Origin: Pedobacter kyungheensis
GTDB taxonomy: Bacteria > Bacteroidota > Bacteroidia > Sphingobacteriales > Sphingobacteriaceae
Assembly (NCBI RefSeq): GCF_000812965.1
Contig: NZ_JSYN01000040.1
Coordinates: forward strand, 1 to 38,159
DNA length: 38,159 nt
Reading direction: 5' to 3'
A model generated the notes under the pieces. It was not told the DNA's origin. It worked only from the letters and a program-made list of their open reading frames with translations, and ran no database searches. Below are positions 1-7,168 of this stretch, piece by piece. Numbering within the stretch: position 1 is the first letter of the stretch; each line of letters starts with the position of its first letter. The translations under genes and the position numbers were made by a program.

Positions 1-90
1 CATTGGCGTAGATTCGTTAAAGCAGTTAATTAATAACGGCTTAACGGTGAAACACTTGTTGTTTTAGGGGTTAATTCAAACATAGACGAT

Positions 91-195
91 CGTCACCCTG
101 AACTCGTTTCAGGGTCTCTTATTGAATTGCGTATACAAAGGAGAGATGCTGAAACAAGTTCAGCATGACGTATTGGAAGGTTTTCTTTGAAATCG
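91..195. repeat. Paired REP-like hairpins, copy 1
   Basis: About 105 bases, repeated almost exactly at 214-317. Each copy holds two short hairpins in opposite orientation. The first (92-118) has an 8-bp stem ACCCTGAA/TTCAGGGT between GTC and CTC. The second (143-169) is the inverted form, with stem ATGCTGAA/TTCAGCAT. The stems differ from each other by changes that keep pairing, so the hairpin itself seems to be what is conserved. This matches the layout of REP/BIME elements. No REP-associated transposase is in the window. Confidence 0.75.
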
Positions 196-213
196 GTGTC
201 ACGCTTAGCTAAT

Positions 214-317
214 CGTCACCCTGAACACGTTTCAGGGTCTCTTATTGAATTGCGCATACAAAGGAGAGATGCTGAAACAAGTTCAGCATGACTCATTGGA
301 AGATTTCTTTGAAATCG
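214..317. repeat. Paired REP-like hairpins, copy 2
   Basis: Tandem copy of the element at 91-195, with a few substitutions and one single-base indel. It contains hairpins at 215-241 and 266-292. The roughly 122-base offset between copies suggests duplication of a whole paired unit, not two independent insertions. Confidence 0.75.
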
Positions 318-336
318 ATATCGCACATGGAAAATC

Positions 337-373
337 GTCATTTCGAGCGCAGTGCAACGAAGCCGAGAAATCT
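337..373. repeat. Degenerate REP-like element
   Basis: Starts with GTCATTTCGAG and ends with CCGAGAAATCT, an imperfect inverted repeat with a longer middle. It has the same GTCA head and TC-type tail as the other hairpin repeats in the window. It lies just beyond the sigma factor terminator. Confidence 0.45.
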
Positions 374-391
374 ATAGCAAGAAACATAAAT

Positions 392-425
392 AAAAAAGGT
401 CCCGATTTTTGATCGGGACCTTTTT
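392..425 (-). terminator. Rho-independent terminator of the sigma factor gene
   Basis: Perfect 9-bp stem GGTCCCGAT (398-406) / ATCGGGACC (412-420) with a 5-base loop. It is flanked by A and T runs, so it could act on either strand. It sits 19 bases past the stop codon of the minus-strand sigma factor gene, whose transcript would end in a U run. Confidence 0.85.
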
Positions 426-444
426 GGTATTGAAGATATCTTGA

Positions 445-1305
445 CTATCCTAAATAAGATTTCAAAATCTTACTTCTTGAAGTATGACGTAAGCGTTGTA
501 ACGCTTTATCTTTAATCTGACGTACACGCTCGCGTGTTAAGTTAAATTTCTCACCAATTTCTTCCAACGAAAGTGGGTGGTTAGAACCTAAGCCGAAAAA
601 TAAAACGATAATTTCTCTTTCTCTTTCTGTTAGGGTAGATAAAGAACGTTTAATTTCTTCTGATAAAGATTCGTTAATCAATGAGCTATCGGTGTTTGGC
701 TCGTGGTTTTCCAATACATCCAATAAGGTATTTTCTTCACCCTGAACAAACGGAGCATCCATTGATACGTGACGACCAGAGTTACTCAATGTGTCAGAAA
801 TTTTATCAACCGTAGTTTCTAAAATGTCAGCCAGTTCTTCCGGTGATGGCTCACGCTCGTATTCCTGCTCTAATTTAGAGAAAGCTTTACTGATTTTACT
901 TAACGAACCTACCTGGTTTAAAGGTAAACGTACAATACGGCTTTGCTCGGCAATAGCCTGTAAAATCGACTGACGAATCCACCAAACAGCGTAAGAAATG
1001 AATTTGAAACCTTTGGTTTCATCAAAGCGTTTTGCCGCTTTAATTAAGCCCAGGTTACCTTCATTAATTAAGTCTCCTAAAGTTAAACCCTGATTTTGGT
1101 ATTGTTTTGCAACAGATACAACGAAACGTAAGTTGGTTTTAGTTAATCGCTCTAATGCAGCCTGATCGCCCTCACGAATCTTCCTTGCTAAAATTACTTC
1201 CTCTTCTGCTGTTATTAAATCTACTTTACCAATTTCGTGCAGGTATTTATCTAACGATTGACTTTCACGGTTGGTAATGGATTGCGTTATCTTGAGTTGT
1301 CTCAT
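445..1305 (-). CDS. rpoD: Primary RNA polymerase sigma factor, sigma-70 group 1
   Basis: At 286 residues this is the short primary sigma of Bacteroidota: it has no region 1.1 and begins near region 1.2 (Leu-Asp-Lys-Tyr-Leu-His-Glu-Ile-Gly, about residues 18-26). Region 2 is complete, with NLRFVVSVAKQYQNQGL, the DLINEGNLGLIKAAKRFD core-binding segment and the YAVWWIRQSI promoter-melting/-10 reading segment. Region 4 ends in an LSLEEIGEKFNLTRERVRQIK helix-turn-helix. It directs core polymerase to housekeeping promoters, which in this phylum have the form TTTG-N19-TANNTTTG. It appears monocistronic, with its own terminator downstream and a TAACTTTG box 36 bases upstream. The family assignment is secure; the primary rather than alternative role is inferred from the length and region 2 conservation. 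Confidence 0.95.
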   Translation of the reverse strand: MRQLKITQSITNRESQSLDKYLHEIGKVDLITAEEEVILARKIREGDQAALERLTKTNLRFVVSVAKQYQNQGLTLGDLINEGNLGLIKAAKRFDETKGFKFISYAVWWIRQSILQAIAEQSRIVRLPLNQVGSLSKISKAFSKLEQEYEREPSPEELADILETTVDKISDTLSNSGRHVSMDAPFVQGEENTLLDVLENHEPNTDSSLINESLSEEIKRSLSTLTEREREIIVLFFGLGSNHPLSLEEIGEKFNLTRERVRQIKDKALQRLRHTSRSKILKSYLG

Positions 1306-1341
1306 TTATACGTTTTGTGTGCTCTTTAATTATTGAGTGTG

Positions 1342-1349
1342 CAAAGTTA
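1342..1349 (-). promoter_or_regulatory. Candidate -7 box of the sigma factor gene
   Basis: On the minus strand this reads TAACTTTG, a full match to TANNTTTG. No TTTG was found at the expected 19-base spacing; the nearest TTG is only 13 bases away. The upstream half is therefore weak. Confidence 0.35.
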
Positions 1350-1900
1350 CGAAATTGTATAGCAATCCGAAAGGATAAAATGCTGAAAATGTTATCGTTT
1401 GCACAAGATTTTTACAGTTTTACTTACAGCAAAAATCATTCCAAATTAAATTGTGTCATTAAAAATGGATTGCAATAGGTAATGATTGATATTCGTATAT
1501 TATTTATTGTAAAACGATAAAAATATCCTGATTAATAATATATTCTAATTTGTATTATGCTGCAAATGATTAAATAAAAATGACGGTTTTAAGTTTTTCA
1601 ACATTTACAAGGGGAAATACAGGTGTGTATTTACTTATAACTAAATGAGACAGGATTTTCTGTCAGGATGGCAATGTTTTTAATCTCCTTAAGTTTGTCA
1701 TGAGCTAACGTGCGTGAAGTATTTCGGATTTTAGGGCTGGCCTGTTGCCGAAGCACATATTGCCCCGGTTTCCAAACCTGATAGAACGGAAAGCCCGGAG
1801 CGAAGCATGAGTGAGGACTTGGAGGGATAGCAGGACAGAAGGCCGCCATAAAAACAGAACCATTCGTTTTCAAAATAATGTTGATGAATAAACAGGAGAT

Positions 1901-1951
1901 AAAACCTCGCAGGTTTGAAGCATGATGTTATTAATTAAACCTGCGAGGTTT
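1901..1951. repeat. Inverted repeat AAACCTCGCAGGTTT
   Basis: AAACCTCGCAGGTTT (1902-1916) is followed 20 bases later by its inverted partner AAACCTGCGAGGTTT (1937-1951); each arm is itself nearly palindromic. The same element occurs at 24211-24239, next to sppA. Two copies in unrelated gaps point to a dispersed repeat, not a gene-specific signal. Confidence 0.7.
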
Positions 1952-2011
1952 GGAAGTTGCCTACCATCAAATTAAACCTGCATATTTCTATCTAAAACAA
2001 GTTGAGGGAAC

Positions 2012-2060
2012 ACTCCCCTTGACACCCCGTCCTGCGGACACCCCTCTGAGAGAGGGGAAT
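2012..2060. repeat. C-rich hairpin repeat
   Basis: A run of CCCC-containing segments ends in a perfect hairpin CCCCTCT (2041-2047) / AGAGGGG (2051-2057) with a 3-base loop. It is far more GC-rich than its surroundings and looks like a dispersed intergenic element. Only one copy is seen here. Confidence 0.45.
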
Positions 2061-2065
2061 GGGAA

Positions 2066-2099
2066 CAAAAAAACCTTCCAGCTTGCACTGAAAGGTTTT
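2066..2099 (-). terminator. Terminator downstream of sucC
   Basis: Stem AAACCTT-CAG (2071-2081) / CTG-AAGGTTT (2088-2098) with one mismatch, and a run of A on the plus strand that becomes a U run in the sucC transcript. It lies about 45 bases past the sucC stop. Confidence 0.65.
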
Positions 2100-2109
2100 A
2101 TATATGATT

Positions 2110-2143
2110 ACGCTTTTAGCTTTGGTCTTTCTGCTTTTAGCTT
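2110..2143. repeat. Purine-rich AAAGNNN-type repeat after sucC
   Basis: Read on the minus strand, this is a chain of AAAG-beginning units of about seven bases starting directly after the sucC stop codon. Similar chains follow murA, the DUF4290 gene and the DUF4254 gene, and another lies before the LolD-type gene. Confidence 0.45.
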
Positions 2144-2144
2144 A

Positions 2145-3335
2145 CTATGCCAAAACTTTAGTTACTAAATCAGCAGCTTCTTTTAAAGCGATTGCCGAGT
2201 ACACCTGAAGGCCAGATTCATCAATTAGTTTCTTAGCTTCTTCGGCATTTGTACCTTGTAAACGGCAGATAATTGGCACAGGAATGTTTCCGATTTCTTT
2301 GTAAGCATCGATAACACCTTGAGCAACACGGTCGCAACGTACAATACCACCAAAAATGTTGATTAGGATGGCTTTAACGTTAGGGTCTTTCAAAATGATG
2401 TTGAAAGCGGCTTTAACGGTTTGTGCATTTGCAGTTCCACCTACGTCAAGGAAGTTAGCAGGCTCGCCACCAGCTAATTTAATGATATCCATAGTAGCCA
2501 TGGCTAAACCAGCACCGTTAACCATACAACCTACGTTACCATCAAGGTTAACGAAATTCAGGTTACTTGCACTTGCTTCAACTTCCATTGGATCTTCTTC
2601 AGTAACATCGCGCATAGCTGCATAATCAGGGTGGCGGAATAAACCGTTCTCATCCAGGTTTACTTTAGCATCAACTGCAATTACTTTATCATCAGAAGTT
2701 TTTAATACCGGGTTAATTTCGAACATTGAAGAATCGGTAGCTTCGTAAGCTTTGTATAAAGCTGTAACGAATTTTACCATTTCTTTGAAAGCGTTACCGC
2801 TAACACCTAAGTTAAAGGCAATTTTACGTGCCTGGAAACCTTGTAAGCCAACTTTAGGATCGATTTCTTCTTTGAAGATTAAGTGTGGCGTGTGCTCAGC
2901 AACTTCTTCAATATCCATACCACCTTCGGTACTGTACATAATAATATTGCGACCTTTTGCACGGTCTAACAATACTGAGATGTAGAATTCTTTGGTTTCA
3001 GAAGCACCTGGATAGTAAACATCCTGAGCAACTAAAATCTTGTTCACTTTTTTACCTTCTGGTCCGGTTTGAGGAGTTACCAGTTGCATGCCGATGATAT
3101 CGGTAGCACGTTGTTTAACTTCGTCAAGGTTTTTGGCCAATTTAACACCACCACCTTTACCGCGACCACCAGCGTGGATTTGCGCTTTAATTACAACCCA
3201 ATCAGAATTATAATCAGTTTTCAGTTGCTTAGCAGCCTCAACAGCTTGCTCAGGCGTATCGGCAACTATTCCTTCTTGAACGTTAACACCGAAACTTTTT
3301 AATATTTGTTTACCCTGGTATTCGTGAATATTCAT
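2145..3335 (-). CDS. sucC: Succinyl-CoA ligase (ADP-forming) subunit beta
   Basis: The protein has 396 residues, the usual length. It begins MNIHEYQGKQILKSFGV, typical of SucC, followed by an ATP-grasp fold with the glycine-rich HAGGRGKGGGVK near residues 55-66. The conserved phosphohistidine/CoA-side segment INIFGGIVRCD lies near residue 325. With SucD it makes succinyl-CoA synthetase, which converts succinyl-CoA to succinate with nucleotide phosphorylation in the TCA cycle, in the cytoplasm. SucD is not adjacent and is not in this window. The gene is monocistronic, with a strong promoter about 95-125 bases upstream and a terminator downstream. Confidence 0.96.
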   Translation of the reverse strand: MNIHEYQGKQILKSFGVNVQEGIVADTPEQAVEAAKQLKTDYNSDWVVIKAQIHAGGRGKGGGVKLAKNLDEVKQRATDIIGMQLVTPQTGPEGKKVNKILVAQDVYYPGASETKEFYISVLLDRAKGRNIIMYSTEGGMDIEEVAEHTPHLIFKEEIDPKVGLQGFQARKIAFNLGVSGNAFKEMVKFVTALYKAYEATDSSMFEINPVLKTSDDKVIAVDAKVNLDENGLFRHPDYAAMRDVTEEDPMEVEASASNLNFVNLDGNVGCMVNGAGLAMATMDIIKLAGGEPANFLDVGGTANAQTVKAAFNIILKDPNVKAILINIFGGIVRCDRVAQGVIDAYKEIGNIPVPIICRLQGTNAEEAKKLIDESGLQVYSAIALKEAADLVTKVLA

Positions 3336-3429
3336 CTGTTTATATTTTTTCTTTATCTGTCAGATGGAGCCTTTTACGCTTCAAATAATTGTTTTAGGCG
3401 TATTGGGTTCATTTGCTACAAAATTTGCC

Positions 3430-3460
3430 CAAAGCTACAATTTCAAAGCCTTTAAACAAA
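3430..3460 (-). promoter_or_regulatory. sucC promoter (TTTG-N19-TAGCTTTG)
   Basis: On the minus strand TTTG (3457-3460) is followed after exactly 19 bases by TAGCTTTG (3430-3437), matching both halves of the Bacteroidota housekeeping promoter. Transcription would start near 3425, giving a leader of about 90 bases. Confidence 0.65.
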
Positions 3461-3595
3461 TAGAATTTACCGATTTTTTGAGAAAATGAACGTTTTATGT
3501 TAATCGGAAATTTTGACCCTGATTTTGTTGCTCCCATCAGCAAAACGGAAGCAACTTAAGGCTGGCAGATTTTAAAAATATAGCAAGAAAATGGT

Positions 3596-3907
3596 CTAGT
3601 TGCCGGCAAAGGGTGTACCGAAGATGCCCACGGCCAGCTCAGCCCAGATGAGGAATAGGGCTAGTAAAATAACCAGCAAAATGATTGTTCTGAAAGTGCC
3701 TGTTTTTAAGTTTCTGATCACAAGCTCTATAGCAAGGCCAGTGCTTAAAAGTAAGGCGCCAGCGACCATAAAATCGGTTAAATTCCACTTTACCTCATTG
3801 GTAAACTGCATGGCGATAAGCGGAATGCTTAAAATTAATGCCACAACCCCAAGGATAATTGCAATCCGTGTTGCCGGCGAGCTTAATGTTGACTGTAGAT
3901 TTTTCAT
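3596..3907 (-). CDS. Small integral membrane protein, unknown function
   Basis: A 103-residue protein with three clear hydrophobic stretches, near residues 12-34, 43-62 and 70-95, and little outside the membrane. I do not recognise a family. The frame is open further upstream (to 4006), but that part crosses a perfect 10-bp hairpin (3958-3980). The ATG at 3907, giving MKNLQSTLSS, starts right at the first membrane segment and is preferred. It is the last gene of a probable operon, separated from the ferritin-like gene by about 126 bases and the hairpin, so it may be transcribed less or separately. Confidence 0.65.
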   Translation of the reverse strand: MKNLQSTLSSPATRIAIILGVVALILSIPLIAMQFTNEVKWNLTDFMVAGALLLSTGLAIELVIRNLKTGTFRTIILLVILLALFLIWAELAVGIFGTPFAGN

Positions 3908-3957
3908 GATTTTAAATATTAATATAGTGTTTAATTGTTTAAAGTAAAAACCCTTGC

Positions 3958-3980
3958 TTCCCGGTGCGAAGCACCGGGAA
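3958..3980 (-). terminator. Strong hairpin after the ferritin-like gene
   Basis: Perfect 10-bp stem TTCCCGGTGC / GCACCGGGAA with a 3-base loop. On the minus strand a T-rich stretch follows about seven bases later. It may be an attenuating terminator between the ferritin-like gene and the last membrane protein, or a REP-type hairpin. Its presence argues against coding here. Confidence 0.5.
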
Positions 3981-4033
3981 AAACTAAATCCAACAAAAGT
4001 TAGCAAAGGCGAGAGGTTAATTATACAGGATTT

Positions 4034-4795
4034 TTAAAATAATGGACTCGTTTGTAATTGTGCTTCCGTATCGGTTTCAAAAAGGACTTTTTGACTCGCT
4101 ACTTTCCGGAGCTTATTCTTCATTTTAAAATGATACTTAGAAAAATTGAGGTGCCCTGCCTTAAAAAGTTTTCGATGTGCCAACCAAATTACCAGGCTTG
4201 TTCCTGTAAAGAAGCATGCATAGGCTAAGCAAGCCAACCATCTTGAAAAAGCATTTTTTTGGCTGCAAATGATATAAAGGCGCTCTTTTTGGAACTGGAT
4301 ATGAGCTGCTTCATCAATTAAAATATCCGTACAAATCTGTTTAAGGAGTTGACAATTGGTAGCATCTTTTAGCGCCTGATAGAAAATTTGAGCTGCACTT
4401 TCAACAGTGAGTACCGTTATGGTCCAGAGTTCCATGCTACTGTTAAAATATCTGACTTGTCTGAAAAGCGAGTCGTCCCAGTTTTTTTCTAAACGTTTTA
4501 CTCCAATCAAATCGAGGTATTTGCCCAAATTAGCACCATGTTTTTGTTCTTCTTTGATAAACAGGTTAACAGCTTCCGGGTATTCAGGATCATTAACCTT
4601 CTGTGCATATTTTTTAGAAACATGCATGAGGTGTTTGCCATCGCCGGTTTCTGCCAATTGCCAGGCTTTTAGAGATTTAAGGATATTATCTTTTTCTTTG
4701 CTATTAATCAATGGTTCCAATGTCCAGTCAATTCGATTGATTGTAGCATTTTCTAAAAAATAATTTATCCAGTAAGTTGAGCTGTGCGTTTTCAT
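4034..4795 (-). CDS. Ferritin-like di-iron protein with C-terminal membrane segment
   Basis: 253 residues. The N-terminal 170 form a ferritin-like four-helix pattern with a full set of six plausible di-iron ligands: Glu49, Glu83 and His86 (ExxH), Glu132, and Glu162 and His165 (ExxH). A hydrophobic segment near 187-205 follows, then a basic tail, so the protein is probably membrane-anchored. The ligand layout suits an oxidase, oxygenase or rubrerythrin-like peroxidase; the substrate cannot be told from sequence. It lies 10 bases after a 40-residue membrane peptide and downstream of a DUF4153/4173 membrane protein, in a probable operon controlled by a winged-helix repressor. The superfamily assignment is firm; the exact function is unknown. 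Confidence 0.75.
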   Translation of the reverse strand: MKTHSSTYWINYFLENATINRIDWTLEPLINSKEKDNILKSLKAWQLAETGDGKHLMHVSKKYAQKVNDPEYPEAVNLFIKEEQKHGANLGKYLDLIGVKRLEKNWDDSLFRQVRYFNSSMELWTITVLTVESAAQIFYQALKDATNCQLLKQICTDILIDEAAHIQFQKERLYIICSQKNAFSRWLACLAYACFFTGTSLVIWLAHRKLFKAGHLNFSKYHFKMKNKLRKVASQKVLFETDTEAQLQTSPLF

Positions 4796-4805
4796 ATTGA
4801 TACGG

Positions 4806-4928
4806 TTAATTTATATGTGTTTCATTGATTGTTAATCCAAAAATTTTATTGATAGCTACGTTCAGTACAAACCATGCTAAAGCGAGAAGCGCTAATATCA
4901 TTGCTGTAATTTTATCCCACTTTGTCAT
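4806..4928 (-). CDS. 40-residue single-pass membrane peptide
   Basis: A short frame starting at the ATG at 4926-4928 and ending with TAA at 4806-4808. The start lies one base after the DUF4153/4173 stop codon, and the ferritin-like gene starts 10 bases after its end, so it fills the gap almost exactly. The peptide starts MTKWDKITAM, has a strongly hydrophobic helix at about residues 9-26 rich in Leu, Ala and Val, then a polar tail ending THIN. The tight spacing at both ends and the clean membrane helix support a real gene. It has no recognised family. Confidence 0.6.
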   Translation of the reverse strand: MTKWDKITAMILALLALAWFVLNVAINKIFGLTINETHIN

Positions 4929-4929
4929 C

Positions 4930-6498
4930 TTATTTTTTATTCAGTCCAAAATATTTCGCCGTATTCCAATCCTGCAAATTCCACGATAGCCAGCTTACGT
5001 TTTGATAGCGTTCTTTAAAATAGCCAATACGTTCATCCAGCAGTTTGCCATAAAATTGTGCGTTTTTGGGTTTGGCAATTTCTTTACCATGGATGTCTTT
5101 TGCAGGTGTGTAATGCAGTTTTGCACGGTTTTGATCTAATAGCGGCAATGTTTTATCAGATAACGATAGCAGGTAACCGGCATCTACCGCAACCCGGTCG
5201 CTGTGTGAGAGATTGTATTTCGCAATAAAAACATCCCAGTTTATCAGACTGAAAGTTAACAAAAGCACAAACCAGATATTTCCGTTTACTTTAAACAGAT
5301 AGAACAGGGTTTTCTCTTTCACAACCTTGATATAAACGGTAGCTAAACCAATAATGCAGAGGATGGCGAAAACCAAAACGCCGATTCTTTTGTGGGTTAG
5401 GCCATAAAATTCGATGTAGTAACCATCGCGGATAAAAACAGAAATGATAAGGATAAAATTTTGCACCATCCAGGCAATGGCCAAACTTTTTAAGGTTTTG
5501 CTTTTGTAGTAAAAGTTAAGGTTGCCGCGGAAGAAATATAAAATTACTGCCATAGCCAGTACGATGCTGAAAATTAGTGCATTGGTACCATCATGCAGGT
5601 CGGAAGAGAAGTTGCCTTCAGGTTTGTAGCCGAACCAAAGTGTCGAAATATCGATCAGGTTTACACATAGAAGCAGGAGATTTAACGAAATAAATGAGAT
5701 GAGACCAATGATATATTCAGTTTTCAATGCCATTTTTTTGGTGATGATCTGGCTGGTAAAGGTATGGGCAACTTCGTACCAGATGCTTCTTGGCTTTTTG
5801 CCACGTCTGATCCTCAGCAATTTTTCATTGCAGCCGGCTTCCAGTTTTTCGATGCTTTTGTTGTAAAAGGTAATGATTAAGGCAGCGGTTAAAAACAGAC
5901 CGAAGCAGAAATGCATGAAGCGTGGAAGGCTTAAATCCTGGAAGATAAAACCGAAAATGCTGTTGAAGAAATTATAAATGCTTGTGAAAGTGCTTTCTAA
6001 ATAATGCGCAAAAATTTCGTTAGCACCACTGTATATCGCGGTAAAAACGAAAATGATAAAGAGTGGCAATAAAATATATTTAATGGGCCTGAACACAGGT
6101 TTTAAGTCGAATTTACCGATTTTAAGCTCAGAAAGTCTTTTGATTATGGTGGCCGGAACGGTAATAAACTGAAGCACAGTAGCCATTGCAGCAACATAAA
6201 TGGTGCGCACAGCCTGGTAATGGGCAAAACCCACAAAGAACAGCAAGCTAATGTTGTAGCTTACACTGGTTAGTACCGAATTGTTTATGACCACAAGCAC
6301 AGCCGCAAGCAGGTGTGCCAGTGCATAAATTTTAAATTTGTTGCTTTTGGCTACTTCGCTGTTAAAGCAGGTAACCGTTATGATAAAAATACTGTAAATC
6401 AGTTGGTTTAATGCCAGCCATTCTTCCCAGAAGATGTAGCTAAAAAGCAATCCGCCCAGCAGGGTAGAGAGGAGTAAAAAGTTGGATTTCGTTTTCAT
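4930..6498 (-). CDS. DUF4153/DUF4173-type polytopic membrane protein
   Basis: 522 residues with about ten to twelve hydrophobic segments over residues 1-400 and a soluble C-terminal part of about 110 residues rich in Trp and Tyr. The pattern and C-terminal domain fit the DUF4153/DUF4173 group of Bacteroidota membrane proteins, whose function is not known. It starts 12 bases after the preceding 101-residue membrane protein and is followed one base later by a 40-residue membrane peptide. Family placement is from memory of the pattern, not a search. Confidence 0.7.
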   Translation of the reverse strand: MKTKSNFLLLSTLLGGLLFSYIFWEEWLALNQLIYSIFIITVTCFNSEVAKSNKFKIYALAHLLAAVLVVINNSVLTSVSYNISLLFFVGFAHYQAVRTIYVAAMATVLQFITVPATIIKRLSELKIGKFDLKPVFRPIKYILLPLFIIFVFTAIYSGANEIFAHYLESTFTSIYNFFNSIFGFIFQDLSLPRFMHFCFGLFLTAALIITFYNKSIEKLEAGCNEKLLRIRRGKKPRSIWYEVAHTFTSQIITKKMALKTEYIIGLISFISLNLLLLCVNLIDISTLWFGYKPEGNFSSDLHDGTNALIFSIVLAMAVILYFFRGNLNFYYKSKTLKSLAIAWMVQNFILIISVFIRDGYYIEFYGLTHKRIGVLVFAILCIIGLATVYIKVVKEKTLFYLFKVNGNIWFVLLLTFSLINWDVFIAKYNLSHSDRVAVDAGYLLSLSDKTLPLLDQNRAKLHYTPAKDIHGKEIAKPKNAQFYGKLLDERIGYFKERYQNVSWLSWNLQDWNTAKYFGLNKK

Positions 6499-6510
6499 TT
6501 TGTTTAAGAT

Positions 6511-6816
6511 TTATAAGTGGAAATAACTTAGAATGAATAGGTAGAGAATTACCAGAGGAATATTTAATAACATACTTATAATAGCCACGATATAGGCCCT
6601 CCAATAAAGAGTGTTATATATTACTTCTAATAAAAGTGCCAATAAAAAGATACCGTTAACCACAAATGCCGATAGTACGTAAACCAATCCCAGGCCTATT
6701 AAAAATTCTACATGTGATATCAGATAGGCTATTAAAATTATAGTTCCGGCAAGTGCTGAATAGTATGCAAGCTTCTTCCCGATATAACTCATTTGCGGTT
6801 CTTTAATTTCTTCCAT
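6511..6816 (-). CDS. Small polytopic membrane protein
   Basis: 101 residues; a short soluble N-terminus (MEEIKEPQMSYIGKK) followed by three to four hydrophobic helices filling the rest. No family is recognised. It lies between the winged-helix regulator (54 bases upstream) and the DUF4153/4173 gene (12 bases downstream). The 54-base gap carries the same palindrome as the promoter of the whole operon, so this gene may begin an internal, co-regulated unit. Confidence 0.65.
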   Translation of the reverse strand: MEEIKEPQMSYIGKKLAYYSALAGTIILIAYLISHVEFLIGLGLVYVLSAFVVNGIFLLALLLEVIYNTLYWRAYIVAIISMLLNIPLVILYLFILSYFHL

Positions 6817-6823
6817 TTTATGT

Positions 6824-6849
6824 TTTTAAAAGTGCTTTGAATTTCAAAG
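6824..6849 (-). promoter_or_regulatory. Internal operator-like palindrome (copy 2)
   Basis: TTTTAAAAGTG (6824-6834) followed by the perfect palindrome CTTTGAATTTCAAAG (6835-6849). The same TTTTAAAAGTGCTTTG-N5-CAAAGT arrangement occurs at the operon promoter (7804-7830). Here the overlapping -7 box is weakened to TTACTTTG and no -33 TTTG is seen, so this may be mainly a binding site. Confidence 0.55.
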
Positions 6850-6870
6850 TAAATAGTTAAAAAAAATTGC

Positions 6871-7167
6871 TTACAGCTTCTTTATCATTTTTTCGAGCGC
6901 ATCTAAGTGTGCCTTAAAGGCTTGCTTACCCAATTCGGTAATGGAGTAGGTGGTACTGGTTTTGCGACCAATGAAACCTTTGTGTACTTTAATAAACTCG
7001 GCCTGCTCCAAAGTATTGAGGTGCGAAGCCAGATTACCATCGGTAAGTTCAAGCATCTGCTTTAAATCGTTAAAGCCAATTTCGTCGTTCACAACCAGCA
7101 TCGACATTACGCCTAGCCTGATTCTGCTATCGAAAATCTTATTTAAATCTGCTATCGGGTTCTTCAT
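6871..7167 (-). CDS. Winged-helix transcriptional regulator
   Basis: 98 residues, essentially one winged-helix domain of the HTH_34/MarR-PadR-like type: a recognition region around GFNDLKQMLELTDGNLASHLNTLE (residues 31-54), then a wing (GFIGRKTSTTYSITELGKQAF). Such short one-domain regulators normally act as dimeric repressors. It starts one base after the stop of the 211-residue membrane protein, so the two are almost certainly co-translated, and a membrane partner often accompanies this regulator type. The two palindromes at 7815-7829 and 6835-6849 flank its gene pair and are the natural candidates for its own binding sites. Confidence 0.85.
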   Translation of the reverse strand: MKNPIADLNKIFDSRIRLGVMSMLVVNDEIGFNDLKQMLELTDGNLASHLNTLEQAEFIKVHKGFIGRKTSTTYSITELGKQAFKAHLDALEKMIKKL

Positions 7168-7168
7168 C

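Larger units (their letters stand above)
1350..2065. other. Intergenic region with repeats and no convincing gene
   Basis: Between the sigma factor and sucC, the first part (to about 1620) is AT-rich with nothing recognisable. The part from about 1700 to 1860 resembles degenerate intergenic repeat sequence. An 80-codon open frame at 1631-1873 (minus) runs across it but has composition and content unlike a protein. Further on are an inverted repeat (1901-1951) and a C-rich hairpin repeat (2012-2060). Confidence 0.6.

Noticed and set aside
1631..1873. 80-codon open frame on the minus strand between the sigma factor and sucC genes
   Set aside because: It runs over repeat-like GC-rich sequence, its protein is rich in Pro, Ser and Phe without any domain, and its composition does not match neighbours. 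I consider it a chance frame in a repeat.
1950..2168. 72-codon plus-strand frame overlapping the sucC terminator and the sucC 3' end
   Set aside because: It contains the hairpin repeat, the terminator and the purine chain; there is no plausible protein.
3908..4006. Longer start for the 103-residue membrane protein
   Set aside because: The added 33 residues would be encoded across a perfect 10-bp hairpin and add a Cys/Phe-rich piece with no signal-like sense; the ATG at 3907 fits better.
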